DNA from: Stigonema ocellatum SAG 48.90 = DSM 106950
Lineage (GTDB): Bacteria > Cyanobacteriota > Cyanobacteriia > Cyanobacteriales > Nostocaceae
Assembly (NCBI GenBank): GCA_016903675.1
Contig: JADQBA010000026.1
Coordinates: 12,080 to 76,079, forward strand
Direction: 5' to 3'
Length of the DNA stretch: 64,000 bases
The notes beneath the pieces were generated by a model, which was not told the origin of the DNA, made no database searches, and worked only from the letters and a program-made list of their open reading frames with translations. Each line of letters opens with the position of its first letter. Within the stretch, counting starts at the first letter, position 1. Of this stretch, positions 49,593 to 58,582 are shown one piece after another. Made by a program: the position numbers and the translations under genes.

Positions 49593-51203
49593 AGAATTCC
49601 AATCTTGATTGAAAAACAGTTCAATCGATTTCCCTGCTGATAAATACCAAATGTTACTTTTTTCTTGGATATTTCGAGAGTTTTTTTGTTGGATGCGTCG
49701 GGTAAGTTCGGGAGTGACAGCTCTTTCACCACCTTCTAAGATAGCAGGTAGGATGTTTCGCTGAGGGGTGGTTAAAATAGTAGGGGTATTATTATTGACA
49801 ATAGTAGTTCCATTATTTCCGGGAGAGGTGGTAGGTTCATTAGGGATTATTTTTTGCTCAGGAAGGTTTAAGACCTGTCCTATTTTACCAACACCCCCCA
49901 AGGCAAATAGCTGTGCATCGCTCGCGAAGCGTGATCCACCGCCACCACTTTGATATTGGGTTGCTACTAAAGGTTGACTCTTGGGACCACGAACGGAGAG
50001 TGTATCTGGTGAGACGCTTCTTTCTGTAAGGTTGCCATTTTCTTGCCAAGTAAATTTGACCACATCAAGCTGCACTAAGCCTTTATCAGATATAGAGCGA
50101 ATTTTAGTGTATAGAGTTGCGTTTGCAGGCACAGCGATACTACCATCCTGAGCTTTTAATGCTTCTGTTAATCTCACCTTAAATAGCTCATTATTATTGC
50201 TGCTACTCTGATTGTCATTCTTGTTGTTATTCCTACTAAAATTATTTGGACTATTAGTGCTTTCTCCAAATATACCTGTATCCAACACACCTTTGACTCT
50301 AGTCCCTACCTTTACTGATTTGGAAGTCCTCGGTGTTTGTGTTACTTGGCTTGCTACAGGAATTGCAGGGCTTGTGTTTGCTGCGGGTCGTTGTAGTGCA
50401 ATGGTTCCTCCACGAGGAAGTGTTGGACTACTTACATTAACTGGCTGAGTGGCAACATTAGATACTTGACCATAACTACCCAACTTCGCTAACCTTGCCC
50501 AAGTCTGGAGAGGATCTGGTGGGGGTGCTGGGGTCGTTGCTACCGTTGGTTGAACGGTTGGCGTCACCACTGGCGCTGGCGTGGGTATGGTTTTCACTGG
50601 AAGCACCGGGGGCGCTTTGACGACAGGATTAACTGTCACTATCCGTGGCACATAAACAGTACGTATGGTGGGTGGTGTGGGTATCCTTTGTGGTACCACC
50701 GCTGGTCTAACTGTTGGAGTTGGCTTAACTACAACCTTCGGCTTTTCTCTTCTAAGTTCTTGTTGTGCTGCTTTTACATCGTTTGCCTGTTCAGCAAGAG
50801 CAAGTTTTGTTTTCAGAGTCTCTACTTCTGCTTGTTGCTGAAGGCGGGGATCGATGGTCGGTTGGACGACTGCTTTTGGTGTCTCAACAATTTTTTTCGG
50901 CTTATTATTACTACTCATCAGTTGAGACAAAAACACGCCTGCTACTACAACCACAGCCAAGGTTCCAGCACCTACCAAGCCTGCTTTAGCAAAGGGGTTA
51001 GACGACAGGGGTGCGAGAGTCTGAACGTCCTGTGGTTCAGTGATGGGCGGCTGTCTCAAGGTGGTAGAATTTTCATCGGAAGATGGAGGTTCTTCTTCCA
51101 AGCCCACCAATCTTGCCATCCGTGATTCTAAATCCGAAGGGTCTGGGTTTGGCGCTACTGGATCGTTTGAGGGAGGTGGTGGAGGAGTTTGGTTTCGAGT
51201 CAT
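49590..51203 (-). CDS. VirB10/TrbI-like protein
   Basis: The 537-residue protein has a short cytoplasmic Pro-rich tail, one membrane segment (AGLVGAGTLAVVVVAGVFLS, near 75-95), a coiled coil, a long Pro/Val/Thr-rich periplasmic spacer (about 150-240) and a C-terminal domain with VKVGTRVKGVLDTGIF, QDGSIAVPANATLYTKIRSI and LDVVKFTW, which matches the VirB10/TrbI C-terminal domain. VirB10 links the inner and outer membrane parts of type IV secretion systems. The gene is last in the cluster; the next gene upstream is 18 nt away. Asn/Ser repeats near 310-340 are odd. Confidence 0.8.
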   Translation of the reverse strand: MTRNQTPPPPPSNDPVAPNPDPSDLESRMARLVGLEEEPPSSDENSTTLRQPPITEPQDVQTLAPLSSNPFAKAGLVGAGTLAVVVVAGVFLSQLMSSNNKPKKIVETPKAVVQPTIDPRLQQQAEVETLKTKLALAEQANDVKAAQQELRREKPKVVVKPTPTVRPAVVPQRIPTPPTIRTVYVPRIVTVNPVVKAPPVLPVKTIPTPAPVVTPTVQPTVATTPAPPPDPLQTWARLAKLGSYGQVSNVATQPVNVSSPTLPRGGTIALQRPAANTSPAIPVASQVTQTPRTSKSVKVGTRVKGVLDTGIFGESTNSPNNFSRNNNKNDNQSSSNNNELFKVRLTEALKAQDGSIAVPANATLYTKIRSISDKGLVQLDVVKFTWQENGNLTERSVSPDTLSVRGPKSQPLVATQYQSGGGGSRFASDAQLFALGGVGKIGQVLNLPEQKIIPNEPTTSPGNNGTTIVNNNTPTILTTPQRNILPAILEGGERAVTPELTRRIQQKNSRNIQEKSNIWYLSAGKSIELFFNQDWNS

Positions 51204-51221
51204 AACTATAGGTAGTTTATT

Positions 51222-51926
51222 TCAAGAACATTTTGTATCTTGTATTTCACAAATATTATAGACTTCTAACCCTGCTTGACCAAGGCGGTGCACTGCTAAG
51301 TTCAACGGCTGCGGTGCATTGGGCAGAGAAGTTGCTTGCTTATCTATTGTCCGCACTAGAATTTGTTTATTAAAAGGAGTGGACTTTCCCAGTTCGTCAG
51401 AACTACCAAAAATTAAACTATTAGCATATATTTCCACTTTCCACTTACCGGGTCCTATTTCTGTCAGTGGTCCTATTTCTGTCGGTTGAGAAATTCTTTG
51501 TAAGACTAATACATTCTCAGTTCCTCTATTTATGTTTTCAAATTGATTTCTTGGATTAAGATTAGTAATTTGCGACTCAAATTTTGAGCGAAAACCATCA
51601 GCTACGAGTTCAGAACTAATAGTTTGCAAAACTGTTTTTGGCTGCTGTTTCTGCGACCATGTAAACAATAAGGTCATGGTTTCACCCACGAAGCGCCGAA
51701 TCGTCTCTGGATTGCGCTTGAAATGATCTGTAGTTTCTACTGTCAGCACACTACCATCTACCAGTTGCACCAAACTTTGAGTTTTAGATGGACGAGTCTT
51801 CAATTGCTGCAACAGAGACGCATCAAAGGTTAGCAACAATAAGCCGAGCAAATGTAGACCAAATGTTCCAACTGTCAACAATGGTAATATGTTCGTTCTA
51901 TGATTTTCTTGGTTAATTAATCGCAT
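51222..51926 (-). CDS. VirB8/TrbF-like protein, paralogue A
   Basis: The 234-residue protein has one N-terminal membrane segment (LTVGTFGLHLLGLLLLTFDA) and a periplasmic domain of about 190 residues with DGSVLTVETTDHFKRNPETI, RRFVGETMTLLFTW and GPGKWKVEIYANSLIF. The layout is that of VirB8/TrbF. It shares the block LVDG...T-V...R-PE-IR-FV--TM...F-W with the next gene upstream, so the two are paralogues. Identification as VirB8 rests on topology and position, not on strong motifs. Confidence 0.65.
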   Translation of the reverse strand: MRLINQENHRTNILPLLTVGTFGLHLLGLLLLTFDASLLQQLKTRPSKTQSLVQLVDGSVLTVETTDHFKRNPETIRRFVGETMTLLFTWSQKQQPKTVLQTISSELVADGFRSKFESQITNLNPRNQFENINRGTENVLVLQRISQPTEIGPLTEIGPGKWKVEIYANSLIFGSSDELGKSTPFNKQILVRTIDKQATSLPNAPQPLNLAVHRLGQAGLEVYNICEIQDTKCS

Positions 51927-51942
51927 TAATTTTTAATGATGG

Positions 51943-51985
51943 AGTGGGGAGTGGGGAATAGGGAGTGGGGAGTGGGGAGTGGGGT
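51943..51985. repeat. Heptameric STRR array (GGGGAGT)n
   Basis: Five to six GGGGAGT/GGGAATA units lie in the 240-nt gap between the two VirB8-like paralogues. Confidence 0.75.
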
Positions 51986-52167
51986 AGGGGCGAACAGCCG
52001 TTCGTCCGTACGGAAGTAAAAAAAAGTTAAATTTATACTTTATATTATACGCAATTTATCGGGATTGTCTGGGAACGAGGGGATACTTGGGTCAATAGGC
52101 TTAGTGTCAAGCTTCCAGTCTGAGGGGTATTTGCCTTCAGGGGATGTTCCCGTTTGAACAGGTAAAG

Positions 52168-52989
52168 TTATCTGGTAAAGCTGCTGGAATTTTGTTTGTT
52201 TTCGCAGAACGGAAATTGCTGTTGATTTGGTCTTTCATATTCATCTAGTAAACACAAGTCTCGAATTTCAGATATTTCCATTTTTTCAGCCCGAACGTTA
52301 TAAATTGCTTTTTGCAAGTCCGTGGTGGTGTCGGTTAGGGGAAACACGAAATTATCTACTGCAATCACAATCAAATCTTTGTTAAAAGGTATTATGATTT
52401 GTTTATTTTGCGAAGGCTTTTTTTGAATCAGGTTGGCAACCATGCCAATTTCCCACTTACCAGGTGAAATTTTTACAGGAGGATAAACTCGTTTGATAAT
52501 TAGCTGCGATGATATAGTCTCACTGGGGTTGTTAGAAAAGACTTCTGGTGGGGTTATATCTCCAATTTGCCCTAAGAAACCCCGGCGAAAATCCTCTGAT
52601 AAAGCGAAACTAGCAATCCAACTGCTTGTGGTAACTTTTTTGCCGCCTCGTGGGGTTATAATAGTTATACCTGGATCTAATATGGGATTAGTCACTTGTT
52701 CGATGGTTTGTGGTGGGAGCGTCCCAGACCAGTTGAACATGGACGTCATGGTTTTACTGACGAATTGGCGAATGACTTCTGGTTCTCTTTCCAAATCGTC
52801 AGCTACAGTTATTTTTCTCCCATCAACAAGCTGGTCGAAGACTGGAGATTTTTGAAGACTTAGCCTACGAATAGTCAAACCTTGGGATATCAATAAAAAT
52901 AAAATGAATAGATGCAAGCCTATGGTAGCGATCGCAAATACCGCCAAAAGACTCACTGTCCGGTTTCTTCTTTCCAGTAACCTTACCAT
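52168..52989 (-). CDS. VirB8/TrbF-like protein, paralogue B
   Basis: The 273-residue protein has one membrane segment (LAVFAIATIGLHLFILFLLI) and a periplasmic domain: FDQLVDGRKITVADDLEREP, EVIRQFVSKTMTSMFNWSG, ISPGKWEIGMVANLI and FNKDLIVIAVDNFVFPLTD. It is clearly related to paralogue A next to it. Type IV systems usually have a single VirB8, so a pair may form a heteromeric ring or serve two stages. The gene is 74 nt from the VirB6-like gene. Confidence 0.65.
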   Translation of the reverse strand: MVRLLERRNRTVSLLAVFAIATIGLHLFILFLLISQGLTIRRLSLQKSPVFDQLVDGRKITVADDLEREPEVIRQFVSKTMTSMFNWSGTLPPQTIEQVTNPILDPGITIITPRGGKKVTTSSWIASFALSEDFRRGFLGQIGDITPPEVFSNNPSETISSQLIIKRVYPPVKISPGKWEIGMVANLIQKKPSQNKQIIIPFNKDLIVIAVDNFVFPLTDTTTDLQKAIYNVRAEKMEISEIRDLCLLDEYERPNQQQFPFCENKQNSSSFTR

Positions 52990-53063
52990 TTACCGATTCC
53001 CCAATCCTAAAACAATCGCGCTATCTCCCTCTTTCCCCTCAAGCACCTTTTCTCGAACACCCC

Positions 53064-54122
53064 TCATATCCTGTCCCTCACCCATGTGCTTGCACTGCTG
53101 ATAGCACCGAACACTGCAAACCCCCCAGCAGCAGCTACACCCAAAGATAAAAGCGGTGCCAAAATACCCATAAAAATTATAAACCACATCAAGTCTTGAT
53201 CCATCGTAGGATTGCTGTCTGATGCTTTTACAATCACTGTAGCAGTTAACACGGCAATAATGTTAAACGAAATTTTGGCAATTCCAATAGATAGAAACCC
53301 AGTCAGCCAAGCAAATATCGGTTTACCTGCTACGGGTAGCAAAGACCCACCTACAGCCAGTGGTCCCAAAGCTGCTATGAGCAACATAGTGGCTTCTATT
53401 AAGTTCTGGAAAGCAAATTGTAATGAAATGAAAAAGTTTTTGATAGTAGTTTGTACAGTAGAACCCAGCAAAGAATTAAATGCAAATTCTTGATTTGAAT
53501 CCTGTAGAATTCTACTTACCTTTTCTTGTAGTCTACTTATCCAACCTTTATCCTTGTATTTCTCTCTGTATACCGTCAAGAGATCCTCAATTTTTTTGTT
53601 AGCTTCTACAAAGCACCCCGTTTGTAGATCCCCAGTCAGTGACTGACAAGGACGCAAAAAAGAACCAGCAATGTCTTCAGCGACGCTCATATTGAGCGCT
53701 TGCTGGTAGTAATTTTGCTCGTTAGTATCATTACTTACTTCCACTACGTCGAAATTAATAGCATTGATATAATTTCGCACCCCCAGTGTCAGATTAGACA
53801 GTGCGGTTCCGTTTTCAATGGGGGTTGTTAAAAGTGCCACCACAACAAATGGCCAAATCAACTCTGTGAGGGGACGGGAATATTCATCGTATATGGCATC
53901 TCTTAACCATTGCACCATGAAAAACAAGAACGTTCCTACAGCAAAAAAACGACCTACGTCTGTCAGTGATTTATACCAGTTAGTGGTGCTATTTTGTAAT
54001 AAATCCGACCATTGATTATCCCAGCTTGTGGCAATGTTTGTTGCAATGTCCGCACCATTGTTAATATACTGATTGATATCAGATTGTGCTTGTGCAAAAA
54101 GGTGTAGACTATCTAGCCACAT
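53064..54122 (-). CDS. VirB6/TrbL-like polytopic membrane protein
   Basis: The 352-residue protein has a short periplasmic N-terminus, then hydrophobic segments at about 55-75, 85-105, 225-250 (ATMLLIAALGPLAVGGSLLP), 265-295 (WLTGFLSIGIAKISFNIIAV) and 310-345 (MWFIIFMGILAPLLSLGVAA). The order and Gly/Ala-rich C-terminal helices resemble VirB6/TrbL, the inner-membrane channel part of type IV secretion. A 110-residue loop in the middle has two cysteines (RPCQSLTGDLQTGCF). Confidence 0.68.
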   Translation of the reverse strand: MWLDSLHLFAQAQSDINQYINNGADIATNIATSWDNQWSDLLQNSTTNWYKSLTDVGRFFAVGTFLFFMVQWLRDAIYDEYSRPLTELIWPFVVVALLTTPIENGTALSNLTLGVRNYINAINFDVVEVSNDTNEQNYYQQALNMSVAEDIAGSFLRPCQSLTGDLQTGCFVEANKKIEDLLTVYREKYKDKGWISRLQEKVSRILQDSNQEFAFNSLLGSTVQTTIKNFFISLQFAFQNLIEATMLLIAALGPLAVGGSLLPVAGKPIFAWLTGFLSIGIAKISFNIIAVLTATVIVKASDSNPTMDQDLMWFIIFMGILAPLLSLGVAAAGGFAVFGAISSASTWVRDRI

Positions 54123-54272
54123 TGTTTCTCTCCATAACCTACGTCCTCTGTTTTTTCGCTCTCTAACAGCTTTTTACATGTGATAATTGAAGCACTAGCT
54201 TCCATGAATCTGTTCCTAGACTGAGTCTGGGAACCAGTATGCCAGTCTAAGCGCAAAATTCCGAATTAGCAA

Positions 54273-55160
54273 TCACAAATTATTTTGACTTGGATTCACT
54301 GTTTCGGTGTTTTTTGTGTTACTAACAAACAAACCTATTTGAGTGGTAGCTCTCAAAAGCCGCCCCGTCTCTGCCGATGAATCTACTCTTCTAGCACGAT
54401 TCGCCTCTTCTAGTTGTTGGGAGACATTTACCAAATTCAAGTTTGAGTATTGCTGCGACTGATTCATCTGGATTGTCTGAGCAAACGTTTCCGCTTGTAT
54501 TTTTGTTTGATAACCCTGAATCCTGAGCATGTCGCGCTGCACGTCTGCGCTGAGTGCATTTTGACACGTCTGAGTATTATTAACCCCCGAATTAACCTGA
54601 CTTAGCGTGCTACAAGCAGTGTTTATAGCCTCACTTAGGAAATCCTTAGCTTTTTGTTGCTTTTCTATAGATTTATCAATATACTTAATGACGTCGTTTT
54701 CAATAGTCTCTATCTTCGATTTTACATCCGTTCCCATAACACCTTGGACTACACCACGGGTAATTTCGCGGTTGAGTTCATTTCTGGCAAATGTTTGTTT
54801 TAGTGTTAGATTATTTTCAAAGAAATCTGGTTTAGTATTTTGAAATTTATTTGTGACAACGTTATCAATCTCTTGTTCCGCCTGAATCGGATCAGGGATG
54901 TGGAAAGGATCAGTTGTCAAGAAACGATCCATAGCATCTTTGGTATAAGACTGATCTATGGGTTCTAACTTTTGGGGAAGATTAGATCTTATATATTGTT
55001 GTAACGCTTGCGTGTAATTATTAAACTCAGTCGAAATTTTGCCTAAATTGCCTAAATCATTATCCTGAGAATCATCATTTGTCAAAAAGTCTAATTGTGC
55101 CATAGCTGGTAGCACACCTACTAATAAGAGACAAAGTGTCAAAACAGTAGTTCTTTTCAT
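54273..55160 (-). CDS. VirB5/TrbJ-like exported coiled-coil protein
   Basis: The 295-residue protein starts with a clean signal peptide (TVLTLCLLLVGVLPAMA-Q). The mature part is helical with heptad character (KSKIETIENDVIKYIDKSIE, KQQKAKDFLSEAINTACSTL) and a Cys pair. Position between VirB4 and VirB6-like genes and this architecture match VirB5/TrbJ, a minor pilus or assembly component. The sequence alone would not identify it. Confidence 0.6.
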   Translation of the reverse strand: MKRTTVLTLCLLLVGVLPAMAQLDFLTNDDSQDNDLGNLGKISTEFNNYTQALQQYIRSNLPQKLEPIDQSYTKDAMDRFLTTDPFHIPDPIQAEQEIDNVVTNKFQNTKPDFFENNLTLKQTFARNELNREITRGVVQGVMGTDVKSKIETIENDVIKYIDKSIEKQQKAKDFLSEAINTACSTLSQVNSGVNNTQTCQNALSADVQRDMLRIQGYQTKIQAETFAQTIQMNQSQQYSNLNLVNVSQQLEEANRARRVDSSAETGRLLRATTQIGLFVSNTKNTETVNPSQNNL

Positions 55161-55174
55161 AAATTTCTACCTAA

Positions 55175-55463
55175 AAGAGAATGGAGAATGGGGAGTGGGG
55201 AGTGGGGAATGGGGAGTGGGGAATGGGGAGTGGGGAGTGGGGAGTGGGGAATGGGGAGTGGGGAGTGGGGAGTGGGGAATGGGGAGTGGGGAGTGGGGAG
55301 TGGGGAATGGGGAATGGGGAATAGGGAATGGGGAATAGGGGGTGGGGAAGAAACGGAGTGTCTGACATAGGCGCACGCAAGTTCAAACCTCTTAATCCTG
55401 TCTCTACTCCCCACTCCCCACTCCCCACTCCCCACTCCCCATTCCCCATTCCCCATTCCCCAT
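55175..55463. repeat. Large inverted pair of heptameric STRR arrays
   Basis: About 23 tandem units alternating GGGGAGT and GGGGAAT (55177-55345) are followed, after 60 bp, by about eight units in inverse orientation (CCCCACT/CCCCATT, 55405-55463). The pair can form a very long hairpin between the VirB4 and VirB5-like genes. All three forward frames are open through the array only because 7-bp units lack stops; none is a gene. Confidence 0.85.
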
Positions 55464-55467
55464 TTAT

Positions 55468-58212
55468 TTATCCTCGCAATGCAGCTACTAGCTGACGTGC
55501 AAAGACAGAAAGTCCTTCATACTTATCTTTGTAAAGCTGCATAGCATGTTGACGTCCAGCTTGTTCATCAGGGTTGTTGGCAACTACTGCTAATTGTTCG
55601 TAACCTGGATAGTAGCGGCAGAAGGTATAAATACCGTTATCATCCAACAGCCATTGGCTATAAATGCCTTCTTTGCGGGGGAAAAAGCTTTCTGTTGCAT
55701 TACGAGCAATAATTTCCTTGGGATATTTCAAAATGCTCACAAAACTATCCACCGCAACTGGCTGGATACGACCAATTAATCGCGTTGTTAAGTTTTGTAA
55801 AATTTTAGATGCTGCTTTGGATTTGGCAATGGTATCGGGGTCTTGTGCTGATAAAATGACTCTGATACCCGCTTTAGCACCGTTGGCACAGATTCTGCCA
55901 ACCAAGTTAGAGATTTGCTCGAATTCAAAGAGAATTGGTGCTTCGTCGATGAAGAATATTGAAGATGGGCTACTTAATGACCGTCGCAGCGCTGCTGAAT
56001 AAGCACTTAAAGAAAGTACTGCTGCATCTTCACTATCAGATAGGTTTCTCAGAGCAAAAACCAAAAGTGGCGCATCGGTGGGGAAGCTTGATGGTGCTGA
56101 AATTGCTTGTCCCACGCGACTAGAAAGCCAAAACCGCAAGCGCAGATGAATTTGACTGAGTGCATCCTCAACTCTGCCACCTACACTATCTAGCCGCAAG
56201 TGTTCTGGTGAGCAAAATATGAGAAAATCCTTTAAGGTCGGGGTTTTCTGCCAAGCTTGAGTGCCAAATCCCCCGGCGATCGCATCTCGATATCGGTCTT
56301 TTATACCCTCATCAGCAAAGAAGGCTTCCAATGCCAAGTTGATAATTGCTCGCACAGTTTGCGTCAGCAGCTGACTTTCGCCGGATGACCCTAAAATCAT
56401 GGTCATCAGGGCTGATTCTAGGAAGGCGATATAATCGAGTAAGCGATCGCGCTGGTCTTCTTCTGAGAGCGATCGTAAGTCTGGTTGCTCAAACAAGTTA
56501 TTGGATTGTTTGGAGATATCAAAATACGCCCCACTCTTCTCCATAAACTGTGTATAGTCGGTGAAGGTAGATGTCCCATCGGGTTTGGGAAAGTCCAACG
56601 CCACCACAGGAATGTTATACGCCAAAGCCTGGGTCAAAATTCCTGACACCAACACCGATTTACCAGCACGAGTTGTCGCAAACAGCGCTAAATTTTTGTG
56701 CTTGGTAAATAAATCCAGATGAATGGGTGTTCCCCCTTCTTCCGCAATCAACTCAAAGCCTCTGCTATCACCAGCCCTAGTGATAGATAATGGTATCAAT
56801 CCTGGCACTTCGCTGGTTAAATAAATCTGGCGACGATTGAAAGGTTTTGTTAATAACCCTTCCCATACTATCGGTAGTGTTTGCAGCCAAATTTTCCAAG
56901 CGTACTCCGTTTCCCTAACCACCTGTGCTGGACGCTGAAAACAGCTTTCAATATACCTTGTCGCCTCATCTAACTTTTCAACAGTTGGGCGATGCACTAA
57001 AATTGTTATTGCTGTATAAATCGGCACCGCCCCTTCAAACAATTGCTCTTGCGCCGCCACCGATTTTTTCAGTTTTAATTGAGCATTCACATCAATGGTT
57101 TTACTTTTCTCCTGGGCCATCATTGCTGTCATATTCGACTGCTTCAGCACCCGTTGCAAGGTATTTTTCACCAAAGCGGGATTAGCCGCAGTCAATTGGC
57201 AGAATATCTCTGTATCAATGACAGTTTCCCTTGCCAGTAAATCCCACAAATAGCGCAGTTGAGCAGATTTATTTACCCAACCTCCTGGTTTCTCCAGAAA
57301 CGTCATCGCGCCGACATAGCGATTGTTGACATGAACCCAGCGGCGATCAGCACAAGGTATTCCAGAGTCCATGAGCAATGTGGTACTGTGGAGATTATCG
57401 ATGAGTAATTTCGTACTCGCTAAGTCTGAATAAACTTGTTCGTGCAGTCCATTTTCATCTACCAATAGTAATTGGGGAATTTCTATGGCTGGTGTATCAT
57501 TAAATCTTCTCCACACATCCTGCCAAAGTTCTGTAGCTGTCAAGGGTCTGATAGTCAATCCCATTTGGTTAGATAAAATCTGTTCCCAGCGCCGAAAACC
57601 CTCTGTGTAAGCATTTCCGATCATGGTTTCAAGTCGCTGGTTTTCTGCTGCTGAGAAATCACCTTTAAATTTTAACCACCATGACTCACCCCTTGACAAA
57701 AGTTTCTCTATCCAATCTCCACTTTCTGTGGAGTTTGTTTCAATAGTGTATGTCACATACACCCTGAGAAATTTCGGTTTGCGGATACCAGAACGAGTGA
57801 GTTCTCTAACCCTAGCTCGTTCCGCCATGAGCAAATATTGTATATCTGGTGATGCACAGGATTTGATCAGGGATGTCAGTTCTTTTTGTCGCTTCTCTTC
57901 TGAACTAAAAGAACCCAAATGAAAGGTCATTCTCTCATTAGGAGGGATATCTTTTAGCCCAGATTCGATGTTACTGCAAATTGTATCTATTTGCTCGGTT
58001 CTTAAAGTAGTATGAATACCTCGGCAGTCAAAACCAAAAACAAAACAAAAGTTATCTTTTTGGCTGCCTTTTGTTAAAATGTAAGCGCCAATATCCCTGC
58101 CATTCAGTGAAAACCTTAACATCGTAGATAGATGTAAAGCATCTTCAAATGGTGTGAGTCTACTTTCACTTCCTGCGAGACCGACGCTTTGTTTTCCGAT
58201 TTTTGACTTCAT
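55468..58212 (-). CDS. VirB4/TraC-like secretion ATPase
   Basis: The 914-residue protein has an N-terminal VirB4-type domain and a C-terminal AAA-like ATPase: Walker A ATTRAGKS at about residue 512, Walker B IFFIDEAP at about 755, and a following ANGAKAGIRVILSAQDPDTIA sensor-like helix. VirB4 powers assembly and transport in type IV secretion. It is longer than typical VirB4 (about 800). Start is ATG 58212 with GGAAG upstream, overlapping the VirB3-like gene by 47 nt; the frame is open 21 codons further. The stop lies 5 nt from a long repeat array. Confidence 0.85.
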   Translation of the reverse strand: MKSKIGKQSVGLAGSESRLTPFEDALHLSTMLRFSLNGRDIGAYILTKGSQKDNFCFVFGFDCRGIHTTLRTEQIDTICSNIESGLKDIPPNERMTFHLGSFSSEEKRQKELTSLIKSCASPDIQYLLMAERARVRELTRSGIRKPKFLRVYVTYTIETNSTESGDWIEKLLSRGESWWLKFKGDFSAAENQRLETMIGNAYTEGFRRWEQILSNQMGLTIRPLTATELWQDVWRRFNDTPAIEIPQLLLVDENGLHEQVYSDLASTKLLIDNLHSTTLLMDSGIPCADRRWVHVNNRYVGAMTFLEKPGGWVNKSAQLRYLWDLLARETVIDTEIFCQLTAANPALVKNTLQRVLKQSNMTAMMAQEKSKTIDVNAQLKLKKSVAAQEQLFEGAVPIYTAITILVHRPTVEKLDEATRYIESCFQRPAQVVRETEYAWKIWLQTLPIVWEGLLTKPFNRRQIYLTSEVPGLIPLSITRAGDSRGFELIAEEGGTPIHLDLFTKHKNLALFATTRAGKSVLVSGILTQALAYNIPVVALDFPKPDGTSTFTDYTQFMEKSGAYFDISKQSNNLFEQPDLRSLSEEDQRDRLLDYIAFLESALMTMILGSSGESQLLTQTVRAIINLALEAFFADEGIKDRYRDAIAGGFGTQAWQKTPTLKDFLIFCSPEHLRLDSVGGRVEDALSQIHLRLRFWLSSRVGQAISAPSSFPTDAPLLVFALRNLSDSEDAAVLSLSAYSAALRRSLSSPSSIFFIDEAPILFEFEQISNLVGRICANGAKAGIRVILSAQDPDTIAKSKAASKILQNLTTRLIGRIQPVAVDSFVSILKYPKEIIARNATESFFPRKEGIYSQWLLDDNGIYTFCRYYPGYEQLAVVANNPDEQAGRQHAMQLYKDKYEGLSVFARQLVAALRG

Positions 58213-58537
58213 GGTTAGCTTCCAGAAGGCTAAGATAACGAGCAATACCTCTTGTCCAAGTTGGGACACCAACAAATTTGCTTAAAAAGCGCCAACTCCT
58301 CCCACCAGTGAGTATCCACCAAGTCGCCATTCCCCAGCCGATAATAAGTATCGTCCACAACCACTTTTGGAAGTCATCTGCAAACAAGCCACCAAAGACA
58401 CCATTGACGATCAAGTAGGAAGCTACAGCAATAACTGTCCAAGGAAAGACTTGATCGGCTGGTATCGGTCCTAGAGAAGGTTGGCTTCCTAGGATCTGAT
58501 TAACTGGTCGAAATTCTTGATCTCGCTCTTCGGCCAT
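58166..58537 (-). CDS. VirB3-like small membrane protein
   Basis: The 123-residue protein has two adjacent hydrophobic segments (VIAVASYLIVNGVFGGLFA and WTILIIGWGMATWWILTGG) and a basic C-terminal tail (NRKTKRRSRRK). It overlaps the start of the VirB4 gene by 47 nt. A short two-helix membrane protein directly before VirB4 is the usual position of VirB3. Assignment is by topology and context. Confidence 0.65.
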   Translation of the reverse strand: MAEERDQEFRPVNQILGSQPSLGPIPADQVFPWTVIAVASYLIVNGVFGGLFADDFQKWLWTILIIGWGMATWWILTGGRSWRFLSKFVGVPTWTRGIARYLSLLEANHEVKNRKTKRRSRRK

Positions 58538-58582
58538 AGCAAACTTCTTGGTTATTCCTGGTCTTGATTGAATATGATTTGG

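Noticed and set aside
50550..51125. 191-residue plus-strand frame
   Set aside because: Antisense shadow of the Pro-rich part of the VirB10-like gene; the His/Trp/Cys-rich product is typical of reversed Pro/Val codons.
54273..55160. Phage tail fibre or pentapeptide-type secreted protein
   Set aside because: The coiled-coil, signal peptide and location between VirB4 and VirB6-like genes fit a VirB5/TrbJ role better.
55157..55456. Overlapping open frames in several phases through the heptamer array
   Set aside because: A 7-bp unit without stop codons leaves every phase open; the products are pure PHSPFPT-type repeats and no ribosome site is present.
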